Source of the DNA: Epiperipatus broadwayi
Taxonomy: Eukaryota > Onychophora > Udeonychophora > Euonychophora > Peripatidae
Reading direction: 5' to 3'
DNA length: 64,000 nucleotides
NCBI GenBank assembly: GCA_028023455.1
Contig: JAQFVV010006429.1
Coordinates: 1 to 64,000 of the forward strand
Shown one piece after another: positions 10,689-22,829 of the stretch. Numbering within the stretch: position 1 is the stretch's first letter; the number at the start of each line of letters is the position of its first letter. Made by a program: the position numbers and the translations under genes. The notes under the pieces are model-generated. The model was not told where the DNA came from. It did no database searches and saw only the letters and a list, made by a program, of their open reading frames with translations.

Positions 10689-13600
10689 ACCCTCACTTCT
10701 CGATATATGATATAATTTAAAATATGACTAGCTCAATAAAATCATTATGCTCAGCTAAAATATGTACAACTATCTTTAATATATTTTTATAATATTATAA
10801 CTTATCAGATTTATTACAAACTTATCAAAAATTATTATGTACTAATTAAATAAATATTTACTAAATCATGAGACTGTGAAGTGAAGTTACAATTGGTAAT
10901 TGGACTTACATTGAGTCAATGTCTTTCCAAGACACTGTCTCAATGGCATAAGAATACTATTACCTCTCATTATCTCATTACTAACTCTACAGCACTCTTA
11001 TGACTTTTATAAATGAATTATCTTTAATAATAATAGATAAATAAATCTCAATCTTTTGTTAAGGAACTATAATTAAATGATCTCAGGTTCTTCTAATTAT
11101 CTTAAAGTAATAATAATTCATGTAGATAGGAATGATAAGGGATTTAATATCAAACCTAAATACACCTAACTTATTCTAATAATAATAACTAACAATAATA
11201 ATCTTTAGTGTATAGCTTAATCTTATCTATTTGATTATACCATTAATCATTAAGAAAATAAGCAAATCATATACATGTCTTTCATTTCCATATAGTATCT
11301 GAATTTTAAAATATACTAAAGTCTTATATTTAACAATCTGTGGCAATAAATAATCTTATACTCTTATATTGTGCATTATAATTACTTTATGACCATCATA
11401 ATATTATATGTTAATGTCAATCAATTTCTATAAGTTATATTATGAAAATATTGTGTTTCTTTCTCAAAATAATAAAATAATAAATTCATATTGTGCAAAT
11501 ATTATGTATATTCAAATTATCTGTTGTCAAATGCTGTGGTGTAAAATAATGAATTCGACACACTTTTAAAAAAAACAACTTAACAAATTTATTTACATCA
11601 ACTTTAACAAATAACTTATTTACATTATTTACATTTACAAATGGAACTAAAGAAAATAAAACAAAAATAAGAAAAATAATAATACAAGTTTTTTACACTG
11701 TTGCTATTTCCATAATCATCAATAGATAATTTATACATTTCTGAAATGTTCTATCAATAACATTCAATTAAATTTATGACTTTAATTTTAATAAAAATCA
11801 TTTGTTATCAATTAATATAAGAAAAGGTTTTATGTAAGATATCATTCATGTAGCATGTATGTAAGTAAACAGACTTTAATAATTAAAAATGCTATTTCAC
11901 TTAAGTCTTACTGCTATTTATATTATAATGTACTAGTATGTATTAAATGTACCATTAATATTACATAAAGATCAATTAATGTATAAATTGATATAACTTT
12001 GTAGTATAATAACAATTATTGATCATCACTGTTTATTTCATTCCGATATAATGTCATACTACATGTCTTATCAAAATATGCAATAGGTATATGTTCTTCT
12101 AAAAATAATATTTAAAATTATTCAACAATTTCAAATTTTTATAAAGTATTATATCAAATAAAAATTCTATGATTCTTTTCCACTTTAAAAAAAAAAAAAA
12201 AACTATTACTCTTCTTTACTTGTTATTCCTATTTCTTTATAAAATTACTACCTACAAATGTCATTTTAACCTTATTTAATTTCAGAAAAACAAATGACCA
12301 ATTTTAAACAAAAATAATAACGATCCAAACTCTCTTATACCTCATCCTCTATATACAATAAGCCTTCAATCAAGATATAAATTTCTATGTAAAATTAACT
12401 TTCTTATCTAATAAAAATAAAAAATAAAAATATAGACTTTATATACTTCTTACTAACTTTAAAAGAAAAATAAATAACTTACGCTAATAAAATCTAATTC
12501 CTAATATTGTAACAGAAACATTAAAATTTATTCAAGAAAGAATCATATAATTATTTCTAGGTTCTCATATTACGTTGTACTAAATTTACATCATCAATTT
12601 AAAATATGCATATTAAAATAAAACTGCTATTATTAATCTTATGTGTGTATATTATTTAAACATTAATACATTCATTCAATAATCATATAACATTTGGTTG
12701 ATCTAAAGAAAACATAGTAAATACATCAAATTATTATTATTATTACACAATTTTTACCATAAATGATACTTCAATGTACAGTCCGTCACACGATGTCCTC
12801 CAAGATTTCAGTTTTACAAAATAATTTCACATTTACACTCAACAATTATTCTTTAAAATATTACGTGTTATATAACTATAAAATAAACTTTATGCAATAA
12901 AAAGTTATATTAATATTTAGTTATTACTTTTAAAAAATGTAAATGTACCTTTCCTATCTTTCAATAAATTAATAATTAATTAAATATTTATGTTAGTTAA
13001 TAATTAAAGCATATTACATAACATCCAACGATGTCTTCTTCCAGCTATAATTGTTCTTTTTCCTAGGCACAAATTTTCACTAAACATTACTTCCTTTTCC
13101 GGTACATCACGTGTTTTTTAAAAGTTTTTATGGAATAAATGAAAACGTTCTTTTTTTTTAAAAATAAAAAAAATAAAGAAAAAAAAAAAATCAGTTCCAC
13201 CATAAGAATAAAATAATAATTATAATAGTTTATGAAATCCGGGTTCTTTTCTTTAAATGAAAATTATTTTAAAGTTATTATTTTTAGTATTAGTCTATAA
13301 TTTATAAAGTTCTTATTTAATTATTTTCTAACTTTACTTGGATATCCACATGTAATTTATTTGCACATTCCGTAACAGATATTTAGGTAAGATTATTTTT
13401 AGAGTCTTCTATACGACCAGCGTTCAGACTTTAATAATACCATAATTTTACTTATAAGTATTTCTTTACTTATTAAATCTCCAATTTATTTGCCTTTTAA
13501 AATTGTCAGAATTTAGTCTTTTAAACCATAAAGACTTAACAAGGCAAGTATTTATGTAATCATTATTACTTATCATCTTTACTAAGTTATATACTTAGAT

Positions 13601-15005
13601 TTATAATTCACAAATACTTTCTTCGTAAAGAAGTATTTCTCATTCTTTTAAATATCTATTTTATAAAAATTAGTTACCATTAGCTTTTAAATTTATACAA
13701 AGTCCAACGTATTACTGTTAGGCATCTAATAACTCTCCTAGTCAATCCAGCGTTTGATAAATTTTCAATATAATGTCTCCAATACATTTTATCCTTAAAC
13801 GATGTTTCCATGACTATTTGATAGTAAATTGAGCTTCAATAAAAAACGATCAATAGGGAACTATAATAAATTAACACTGCATATTTATCGGTAACTTTTA
13901 TAAATTATTTTTAAAACTACTCTCTTATAATTTTAAAACCATTTTGAGAGTGTCTATAATCACTTAGCTATTGTTAATAGCACCTTTTACTTTAAGAATT
14001 TCAATCACAAGTCCCCTCCAAACAATTGAACCTTGGTTTTATACCGGAAGAAAACTCCCACTTGATTGGTGAATTAAACAATCGACTTGCTAGCTTATTT
14101 ACATATTTCACCAACAAGACAGAATTAAAAATAAATAATGACTTATTTAATATTTATTATTTATCACATTATCAAATTCTTAAATCAATCTTTATCGTTT
14201 ATTTAAATCCATTAAACATTTTTTTAAAATATACTTTCTTACTTTACTTCTAACTTTTATAAGATTATTTTTATAAACAAACTAAGTCTATTTTTATTCG
14301 TTATGTTTTTAAGCAGTATTTTAAAAATCAGATTTAATATTTCACATTAATTATCTTTATTTTTATCTCGTGATAGCCAAAATAATATTTATAAATTTTA
14401 TAACAGAATTTTTAAAATAGCTTTGCAACTTTACTAAAAAACTCCCAAGCATGTGTGTATGTGTCTAATTAACATCTGTTTTTTTACAACAAAGCTACAA
14501 ACACTTGTAATAATCTAAAATAAACTAACAATTCACTTTTTAAAAATAAATATTTTTAAAATAAATAATATCTTCTAACAACTTTTAAAATAATACTTCG
14601 ATATTATTAAAATCAAATATTAATTTTCTATTATGTATTACTAACAATTAAAATATTATATTCATTTATTAAATATTAATTTTTATCAACAATAAATATA
14701 TGCATTTAATTTTAACTTGTCTTTTAAAACTTTAACTTTAAATATTCATTTATTAAATTTATTAATGCAGTATTGATCATGGCCAGTTTTCCCAACCATA
14801 TATCATTATCATTCCCATTGAAATGTCTCTCTCAAACATCAGCACAATTTTTACATATCAAATACTCATGAATTACTTTAGTTACATTTTTTTTTAAAAG
14901 ATTGTTATAAACAAAATTAACATCATATAGTTAAATATATCTTAAATTTAAAATTTTTAAATAGATTGATACTTCAATTTATGGAGACCCATACAAAAGG
15001 GCACA
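10686..15005. mobile_element. 4.3-kb non-coding repeat with LTR-like ends, copy 1
   Basis: The segment starts TGTACCCTCACTTCT and ends ACAAAAGGGCACA, directly between two TA arrays. It is co-linear with 37702-42459: shared blocks include ATCATGAGACTRTGAAGTGA (near 10865 and 37896), a TTATTTACATTATTTACA block (near 11610 and 38645), and an ATGGCCARTTYTCC block (near 14778 and 42237). The 5'-TG...CA-3' ends resemble an LTR, but 4.3 kb would be a very long one. The 75-codon frame at 14026-14253 has no recognised domain, and no other coding capacity is visible. It could equally be a non-autonomous DNA element with short TIRs (TTGTACCCT against TTGTGCCCT). Confidence 0.6.
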
Positions 15006-15030
15006 ATATATATATATATATATATATATT
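15006..15030. repeat. (TA)n array at the right edge of the 4.3-kb repeat
   Basis: About 12 TA units immediately after the terminal GCACA. With the array at 10625-10685 it brackets the element on both sides. Confidence 0.9.
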
Positions 15031-15628
15031 CAAAATAAATAGCTGTCTGAGATTGACTGCTTTTGTTATACTAATAAATTATAAAAGTAACAAAAAGCAA
15101 TCATCTTTATGCCATCTGACACCCTTTCACAATATTACAATTTAAAACACGATCCCCACCTTTCTTTATTTGAATGAGATGATATGTACATTTATAAATG
15201 TAATGGTAACTTCTCCAATTAAATCGGATTTATTTTAAACTGTCAAGGCAAAGTTAATAATTACTTAATTTAATTATCTTGTAAAGTATATATTATTGTT
15301 ATTTTATGATTTTAATAGTATAAAAAAATGTAATGCTTTTTATCAAATGCTATCTCCTGAAGCAATATTGCAAAAGAAATACCAAATTTTCCTTGATACA
15401 TGTTTGTTTTGATTGCTAAATCATCAATTTTTTTCTTTGACTAGGAATGTAAATGCACATGGTTTTTACAAAGAATGTGTTAATTTTACTGTTATGTAGA
15501 CTTTGAGAGTGTAAACTATGCTGCAACATATCCATTTACATAGCAAAATACCAATATGATTTTTTTAAAATGAATGATGTATTCATAAGGGAGTGATAAT
15601 TGCAGGGCTATTATTGACTAGCCTTATA

Positions 15629-15675
<47 letters not shown>

Positions 15676-15677
15676 AA

Positions 15678-15709
<32 letters not shown>

Positions 15710-16560
15710 GATAAATATTTTCTCTTAACAATGAACATAAAACTTTAATATATTCTACATCAATGATTGTCCCTTATGGCAATATTTCAGAAGAAAATGA
15801 AAATCTTCCTGATGCAAGAGTATTTTATTTAATAAAACACCAGAACAGTAACTAAAATAAGACAATCAATGTATGTCCTTTTCAATAAATACCAAAAAAA
15901 AAAAAAAAAAAAAAAACATTATTATATGTATAAATTAGTTTTGCAACATATAATATATACCCCTCATGTAACAAAATATTTTTATTTAGTAGAAATGTTT
16001 TGATAATCGTATTCCAACATGATAGCATACTTGTTTAAACATTAAACATATGTATAAGTGGCAATTATTTTATGTGATAACTTTTGATACAAAAATATAT
16101 TGAAATTTTTAATACTTTTGATATTAATAAGGTAAAATCTTGTATCTTCACCATATATTTCTTAATGTAAAAAAAAAAAAACTACTTTTATTTAGCCATT
16201 GAAAAAATAATTCAGAAATAATATGATTTGTATTGAAATCATTATAATTGTACACCCATATAAATATGCAACAATTTTCTATCTGTTTCTAAAATCAGGT
16301 ATGCTGCTGATTTTCTTTTAAGATGACAGATATATTTGAAAATAACATAAAAAGCTTCAATATATAAATATTAATTTAAGCATTATTATTGTGAACAATA
16401 ATTTTAATAATAAAAATTAAATATCTCTTGTTTTGTAAAAAAAAATTATATCATGATTTTGAAGTACTTAAATGTGAATGGTGAATAAACACTATATATA
16501 TATATATATATATATATATTGTGTTTATATATATAGTGTTTATAGACCATTCATGTATAT

Positions 16561-16596
<36 letters not shown>

Positions 16597-17560
16597 AAAC
16601 AGAAAATCTGTTTCACATAAGCATTCTAAGATTTATTTTACCCTTCCACCTAAAAAAGGCAGATATATATGAAAGAAGTTGATCTTATTTTTTTTTTAAA
16701 AAAAAATAAAGCAAAAAGTTTAAATTTAAAAGAAAATCATTATTTTCTAAAATTGAGGAAAAAAAGAAAAACTTCATTATTGATTTTGTAATTTTAAATT
16801 ATGGTATAAATATTTCTCCAAGCATTTATTTAAAAGTTGGCATTTATTAAAATATTACATGTTAATTTTTGAAACAATGCTGTTGTACAAAATATAATAA
16901 TCACTTGAGGCAAACTTATCAAATTGGAAAACATGGTGTAATTTACATGAGTCCTTATCTGTCCTGCTAAAAATAGTGGTACAATCATCAAGAAGAGAAA
17001 AGCACTCAGGTTAAATGAAAGCTGTTTAACAAATCAGATACAGTGGGAGTGCTGCTGAATCAATCCAGAGAATAGATCAGGGTATAAATAGTTGTTTGAA
17101 GTTCAGAGGGAATTTTAAAAGGAGGTAAAAAGTAAAAATAATGTGAAAGAATTAAAAAAGTTAAAAAGTTTTATCTAAGTGTTGCTTAGCTGTTTAATTG
17201 ACAACTGATTTTAGTCACCTTGGAATATAATATTTACAGCCACACTGCTGATGTTAAAAAGAAAGTATTAATAAGGAAATCATAAGGATGGAAGGCTACT
17301 CCATAATAGCTTTCTCTCTTTGTCCATCACCATAAATCTCCAAGACTGCCTGAGTGAATATCATGGAAAGTGAATAATGCCATTCAGCTTAAAAAATGAC
17401 CCCTTTTTGAAATGCAGTAGTAACCTGAAGTGGATGAACAAACCAGATAAAATGAAGGTAACAAATTCATGAAATATTAAATACTTATATGCATTTATAA
17501 AAAAAGAGAAACAAAATGCCTTTTATAAAATGAATTATGAATAATTATAGCTATGTGAAA
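15031..17560. other. AT-rich sequence with several TA arrays, no gene
   Basis: Contains TA arrays at about 15632-15668 and 15683-15710, a run of about 21 A at 15894-15914, a palindromic TA structure at 16476-16552 and another TA array at about 16563-16595. The better-balanced stretch at 16900-17460 has no sustained open frame. Confidence 0.6.
16476..16552. repeat. TA array inside a 22-bp-arm imperfect palindrome
   Basis: Left arm GAATGGTGAATAAACACTATAT (16476-16497) pairs with 16531-16552 apart from a short mismatch, with a (TA)n and GTGTTTATA-containing centre. Confidence 0.85.
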
Positions 17561-17880
17561 ATATATTTTATTGATGATAAATCATAAATACATATATGTC
17601 TTAAATGTCTATAATCAAAAGGCATTTTTAATAAGGTAAATTATAAATGATTATCTTTTTATATGCATATACATCTGAATTAAAATAAAAATAAAAACAA
17701 ATCCTTATAACTAAATAGATTGTAAATGCTGATAAATCAAATAAGGTTATATCTGAATGAATTATAATTGTTTATATACCATATACATCTATACCTGAAT
17801 AAATATTAAAGACTTGCATATAATATACATCTCTATCTGAATGAAATATAACAATTTATATTGTTGATATTGTACCTGTG
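17560..17880 (+). repeat. Degenerate ~42-bp minisatellite, array 1
   Basis: Units approximate TATATCTGAATGAATTATAA followed by a variable half containing ATATACATCTATACC. The segment 17740-17880 is close to 21590-21710, including TGAATAAATATTAAAGACTT and ATTGTTGATAT, so both arrays descend from one. Confidence 0.65.
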
Positions 17881-18249
17881 GAAAGATTTCAACAACCATA
17901 ACAAGACCCAAACTATGAAGTCAGATTCAAACTCAGTCGAAACAAACTGAATTCAAACCCAACTCACGAGCTCAAATCAAATCATTGGATGACATATGTT
18001 GATGGTACATGACAATGCACCAAGAAACTAGCTCAATGGTTGATGATGATCTCTGAGACCTCTGATATGACTCTAATAATGTATAATAAAATAACTAAGG
18101 ATATTTATAAGTCAACTCATATATGTATGTTTGGGTTGCCAATACAGACAGCGAGCATTAATATTAAAATATTTATTGAATAATAAAGAAAGTTAAAACC
18201 AAATGTGTTAATAAAATGTTTAATAAGACGCGACCTATTCGTAAGCAGT

Positions 18250-18257
18250 TGACGTCA
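18250..18257. promoter_or_regulatory. Perfect CRE palindrome TGACGTCA
   Basis: An exact CRE-type octamer in otherwise CpG-poor sequence, 150-210 bp from three ATTGG (CCAAT-box) motifs at 18409-18413, 18416-18420 and 18456-18460. The combination is promoter-like, but no transcript or gene is identified beside it. Confidence 0.4.
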
Positions 18258-18408
18258 CTCTAACTCAGCCGATTCTTATGCTAAAAAATTCGTTCGATAT
18301 GTTTTAAAGAGATTTTTAAAAGTTCTGTACGATGGTGACCTCTTCCGACTTATTTTACAAGTAAAAAATAAAAAAAACGCATTTAAACCTAAACAAAGAA
18401 AGAACATT

Positions 18409-18460
18409 ATTGGTGATTGGTTCTTAGCAAGCTCTCAGCCAAAAAAGACATTCTGATTGG
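18409..18460 (-). promoter_or_regulatory. Cluster of three CCAAT boxes (minus strand)
   Basis: ATTGG occurs three times in 52 bp (18409, 18416, 18456), i.e. CCAAT on the minus strand. Spaced clusters of this kind are known from NF-Y-dependent promoters. The inference is limited by the lack of an adjacent gene. Confidence 0.4.
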
Positions 18461-18977
18461 CTGGAAAAAACAAAGAAACCGCCTGATCAAAGAAAATAAA
18501 GATAAACACTGAGATTTTCATTTCGAATGTGATTTAAGTATTAAAAAAAGTATAATTTGACAAATTTAAAATAATTTTTAAAAAATAAACTAAAAAAACA
18601 AAATTATTTTCGAAAAATATCGAAGATTTTTGTAAAAATATTGAAGCTGTAGTAAAAAGAAATATTTACTTTTCTATAACGTAAAAGTCGATCTTTTTGT
18701 TTATATTATAGCTTTTATGTTGCCGAAATTGAATATTTTAGAATAAATAAATAGCAATTTATTTTTGAAAGAACTTTCGTTCTCTTCATAACCTGAAAAA
18801 TTAATAATATACTTTTTATAAACGTATCTGAGTTGAATTTAATATTATAGACGAATATGTTTTAACAATAGGCTTTGTCTTCAGTTTGTGAGTTGGCCAA
18901 TTAAAAGATTTGATTTTTACCTCATACAACCAATGATTTAATTAGCGGTTAAAAGGTTAATAAAATGTTTAATAAGA

Positions 18978-20399
18978 ATAAATATTTTGTTCAACTTTTA
19001 TGATTAAGATTATATAGACTACATTTAGTCTTTAAAATGGAATATATAATTTACAATAAGAATGGCAGTCATTATTATATGCCAATAACTATTACGTAAA
19101 ATTATAGGAGGATTATACATGTCTATGCCCTGACAAGTAAATAAAGGTAGACAAAGGTATTTGGCTCTGATTGAAATTATTATTCTAATTTGTAAAAGAA
19201 AGAATGTGATATTCATTTTCACATTGGTAAAACAATTCTCAAAAAGCAAGATACATATTTAGGGCATAATTTTAATATTTAATAGAAAACTTACTTAATT
19301 ATAAATGAATATGAATTTGTTTGACTTTAATAAAATCAATTTATCACAATTTATGAGCATGAGAGCAGGCTTTACAGGAACTGAGAAGTAAATGGTACTG
19401 ACGTCTTATGAGCTATAAAAATGAATACGAAAAATAATGGTTTGAACGGTGATTTAAGTAGGAGGGTGACTTGTGTGTTACAAGTCTTTGTGCCCTATTA
19501 AATATCCATGGAACACAGGGAAAGCCAGGCTGTGTCATAGCCATGAACCTTTGGTGTTCCAATATAAAAAATGAGCAAGTGAGGACGTGTTTTTTTCCTA
19601 GGTAATTAAAGTAATACTAATAATATCATCGAGGACAAGTGTATGAGACAAAAGACAGCTCACATCAACAATGTTCAGAAAATGATGACTTGATAATCAT
19701 CGTGTTTAAATAATAAAACCCATTTTATATAAAGATTGCTCTAAGTGATGACCGGATCAAGTTAAATTAAAGTCAAACATGCTTTAAACAAAAAGTATTT
19801 GATGCAGAGAGAAATTATATTAATTTTACCCTAAATATCATGCCCTCCCTGAATATTAATAGAAAGTATAAAATTAGAATTAGAATATATTAACATTAAA
19901 TTCCTTTATCAACTTTTGAACAACATTTTAACATTATTAATTTGACTGAATAAATACTGGTAAAACTCAATAAAGTAGCAGAAAGCATAGGTTACAAATG
20001 GCTAATAGTTTATTATTAGCATTAATAAAAATAGCAAAAAATGTATAAATCCTTCAACTCGATAATTAATAGAACTGTATGAAATTAGTTCTAGTGGGCA
20101 AGAATTACTACAACTCAATATTAGATTATTTTGAGGAGGGAATTTTAACAAAAGAGATTATTATTGAGTTGAAGTTTCATTTGCAAATAATAAAAATAAA
20201 TGACATTAATAATTATTCAATAAATATATATAATACAGTTAATGAAACGAACCGCCATCGTAAGAAAAGACAGTTAACAGATATTAAATTTAAAAACAAG
20301 AGATAGAAAAACAAGAATTATTTATACAGATTAATACATTAAGAAATGAGAAGAGCTTTTAACAGTACTTAATTTAAAGGTAGTGTAAATTAAACTTCG
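18978..20399. other. Mixed-composition sequence without a gene
   Basis: The stretch 19370-19700 is less AT-rich (contains CATGAGAGCAGGC and GAAAGCCAGGCTGTGTC) but no frame stays open. The 75-codon plus frame at 20079-20306 has no recognised domain and is low-complexity in Asn, Ile and Lys. Confidence 0.5.
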
Positions 20400-20935
20400 A
20401 AAACTTGCCAGAAAGTTATGGTTCATTAAAAAAATATGTTACCATTCCTTCCATGGTTGGTTCCTTAGTTTACATGGCAGAGTCTGAGGTGGTTGAAACA
20501 TAGGTGCACATTTTCACTTCTTTGGATATTATTTTGATTGACTATTTTGGCAGCACGATTGGTGTGGAAAAAGTTTAGTTTAGCAACAACATTAAAGATC
20601 TTCTGGGGACTTCAGGTCCAGTAGTCAGACTCCCAAAGTTAGCCCCTCACCATGATGGAGACACTATATAAATTCATAATTTAAGATGCACATAGCTTCT
20701 AGTAGCACTTATTTCAAAACAATATGGCTTCTCCCTCTCCAATCTTTTCTGGGATATTTATACCTGTTCACTGGTTGCCAGCTTATTCTGACTCTAGATG
20801 CCTTCAGGTCAAAGCTTCTTACATTATCAGAGTTACAATTTTTATCAATTGATTTTAGATACAATCACTCAATAAGGCTTTTAAACTCATTAAAGTTGAA
20901 TTCATTTTCTAATTATAAAATGAATTTATAAATCT
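20400..20935 (+). other. Less AT-rich segment, possible fossil of a LINE
   Basis: Around 20768-20840 one frame gives VHWLPAYSDSRCLQVKA, faintly like the (L)HWLPV...F.. motif at the C-terminus of many LINE reverse transcriptases, but the match is short and upstream domains are absent. It may be chance. The 20410-20660 stretch has no open frame. Confidence 0.2.
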
Positions 20936-21128
20936 AAAAATGATTTTAATCAGGAACCATCCTTACATTATAAATTATTATCTTTTTGCTAGTTAATAAA
21001 AATTCCCCATTGTTTTTGGGAAAGGATGATCTGAAAGCTTATCAAAAGAATGTAGTTTTTAATCACTAAAATTTGAACAAACTGTTTAAAAGTAAAATAA
21101 AACATTATAATGCAATGAAACTTTATAA

Positions 21129-21238
<110 letters not shown>

Positions 21239-21489
21239 ATCCACACAGTTATATGTTTTCATGAATAATTTTATCATGAATTTATTAATGACATTAATTA
21301 GTTTATATATTAAACTAGTTGGTTTTAACACACATTTATATAATACTGTTTTTTAAGGAAACTAGCATGTATTAAACATATAAAGCCTCATTGCATTTGG
21401 AAATTCACAGTTAGTACTAGGGTTTGAAGTGGGATACATGTGAGATATCATGAAGCTAGGATTGAATTTAGATGCGACCACTTCAATAT

Positions 21490-22030
21490 ACAAATAAGTT
21501 TATACCTGGAAGAATTGCTGAGCTATTATATATAGTTATAACTAACTAAATTATAAATGTTGATAAATAAAATATGACTATATCCAAATGGATTATAATT
21601 GTTTACATACCATATATGTTTATACCTGAATAAATATTAAAGACTTGCATACAATATACATCTATATCTGAATGAATTATAACTATTTATATTGTTGATA
21701 TACAAATATGTTTATATCTGAAAGAATTAGAAATGCTGAGGTACTATATACATACAGCTATAACTAAATAAATTATAAATACTCATAAATAAAATCTGTC
21801 TATATTTGAATAAATTATAACTGTTTATATACCAAACACATATGTACTTGAATAAATTGCAAATGCTCATGTATAAAATGTGCTTATATCTGGATGAATT
21901 ATAAATGCTGGTATATCAAATCTGTTTATATGTGGAATAATTACACATGCTATGATATAATATATATCTAGACCTGAAGGAATTGTAAAGGCTTCTAAGT
22001 AAAATATATCTGTAACTGGATCAGAATAAT
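21490..22030 (+). repeat. 42-bp minisatellite, array 2
   Basis: Consecutive units of 42 bp are clear between about 21850 and 22015, each starting near AAATGCT and ending near GAATTAT. Examples are AAATGCTCATGTATAAAATG... and AAATGCTGGTATATCAAATC.... Units to the left are more diverged. It is homologous to the array at 17560-17880. No coding frame. Confidence 0.8.
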
Positions 22031-22158
22031 ATTCTACACGAGAATCATAACACAAGTATTAATGGATATGATGGATAAATATGTCTTCAATTATGAATAA
22101 GTAATCCATATAACTTAGGAATATATATGCACATACAGGAAAAGGGGATCCCAAAGAT

Positions 22159-22314
22159 GAACTGTGTCCAACCTGAATTAGTAACAAACTTTTGTTGAAT
22201 TGTTATCCAAATATTGATATAAACAAAATATCTGTGGAACTGTGTCAAACATGAACTAGTAAAAAACTTTTGTTGAATTATAATCCAAATAGTGATACAA
22301 CCAAAATAGCTGTG
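22159..22314 (+). repeat. 78-bp tandem duplication
   Basis: Two adjacent copies start GAACTGTGTC at 22159 and 22237, each with AACTTTTGTTGAATT and ending CTGTGG. They differ by several substitutions. Confidence 0.8.
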
Positions 22315-22348
22315 GAGGACTTAGGATCCAACATTGTGATGGAAATGA

Positions 22349-22716
22349 ATATTGTTAAATAAATTTATTGTTATATAAAACCAATCCAGTTGTTCATGTT
22401 GCATCACTTCTCATTTATTGCACTTTTTCACAAGAATTTCATGCCTTCTAAGCTGTGTTTGGCATAACTAGACCTAGACAAGTCAGATTGTAGTGAGATG
22501 GAAGTCTACTGGTGCCGTTTGGGAAAAAAAACACAGAAATTTAAAGGTGTTTCCAGTCTCTATGGTGCTACATCCTCTGATGAGCAGGAAATATTGTTGT
22601 AGGTGGGGTGACATCTGTATTGGGGAAAGCCAATTGATGGTTCCTTCCTACAATATGCTCATCAGAAAATTGTTACAACTGAGGTAATAAAGGGGTTGTA
22701 TGGTGGTCCAGTTACA
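22349..22716 (+). mobile_element. 3' fragment of the 2.64-kb LTR (solo piece)
   Basis: Reading on the plus strand it matches the last ~370 bp of the LTRs at 42472-48370 and 50983-53626 (those are on the minus strand). Shared landmarks are TATGCCAGACATAGC-type sequence, CTCTGATGAGCAGG and the terminal GGTCCAGTTACA. It ends sharply at GTTACA at 22716, then runs into a TA array. This confirms the LTR terminus independently. Confidence 0.75.
22686..22691 (+). terminator. LTR polyadenylation signal AATAAA
   Basis: AATAAA followed by a G/T-rich GGGGTTGTATGGTGG, about 25 bp before the LTR end. The same AATAAA is kept in both LTRs of the large element (minus strand, 42495-42500 and 51006-51011). Confidence 0.6.
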
Positions 22717-22734
22717 ATATATATATATATAATG

Positions 22735-22815
22735 TTTTTTCATGTGTCATAGATCTTCCGGGAACCCAAGACAACTGCTTAGTAAGGCAGCTGTGCTGAC
22801 CTCTCTACCATTAAT
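22735..22815 (-). mobile_element. tRNA-derived SINE, copy 2
   Basis: On the minus strand it reads GTAGAGAGGTCAGCACAGCTG, then a B-box-like GGGTTCCCGG, then ATCTATGACACATGAAAAAA, matching the SINE order seen at 7066 and 28017. It is directly next to a TA array on its tail side. Confidence 0.65.
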
Positions 22816-22829
22816 GCTTGACATATATA

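Larger units (their letters stand above)
18207..18977. other. CpG-bearing CRE/CCAAT block bracketed by 22-bp direct repeats
   Basis: An identical 22-bp sequence beginning GTTAATAAAATGTTTAATAA occurs at 18207-18228 and 18956-18977. The 727 bp between them stand out for CpG content and transcription-factor-like motifs. No long open frame is present. The direct repeats are of a length compatible with a target-site duplication from retroposition, but no poly(A) tail is clear, so a chance or local duplication is possible. Confidence 0.5.

Noticed and set aside
22575-22600. CTGATGAGCAGGAAA in the LTR 3' fragment (also in both large LTRs) as a hammerhead core
   Set aside because: Only four bases lie between the core boxes, so stem II cannot form. 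The sequence instead pairs with a nearby CTCATCAG as an ordinary hairpin.
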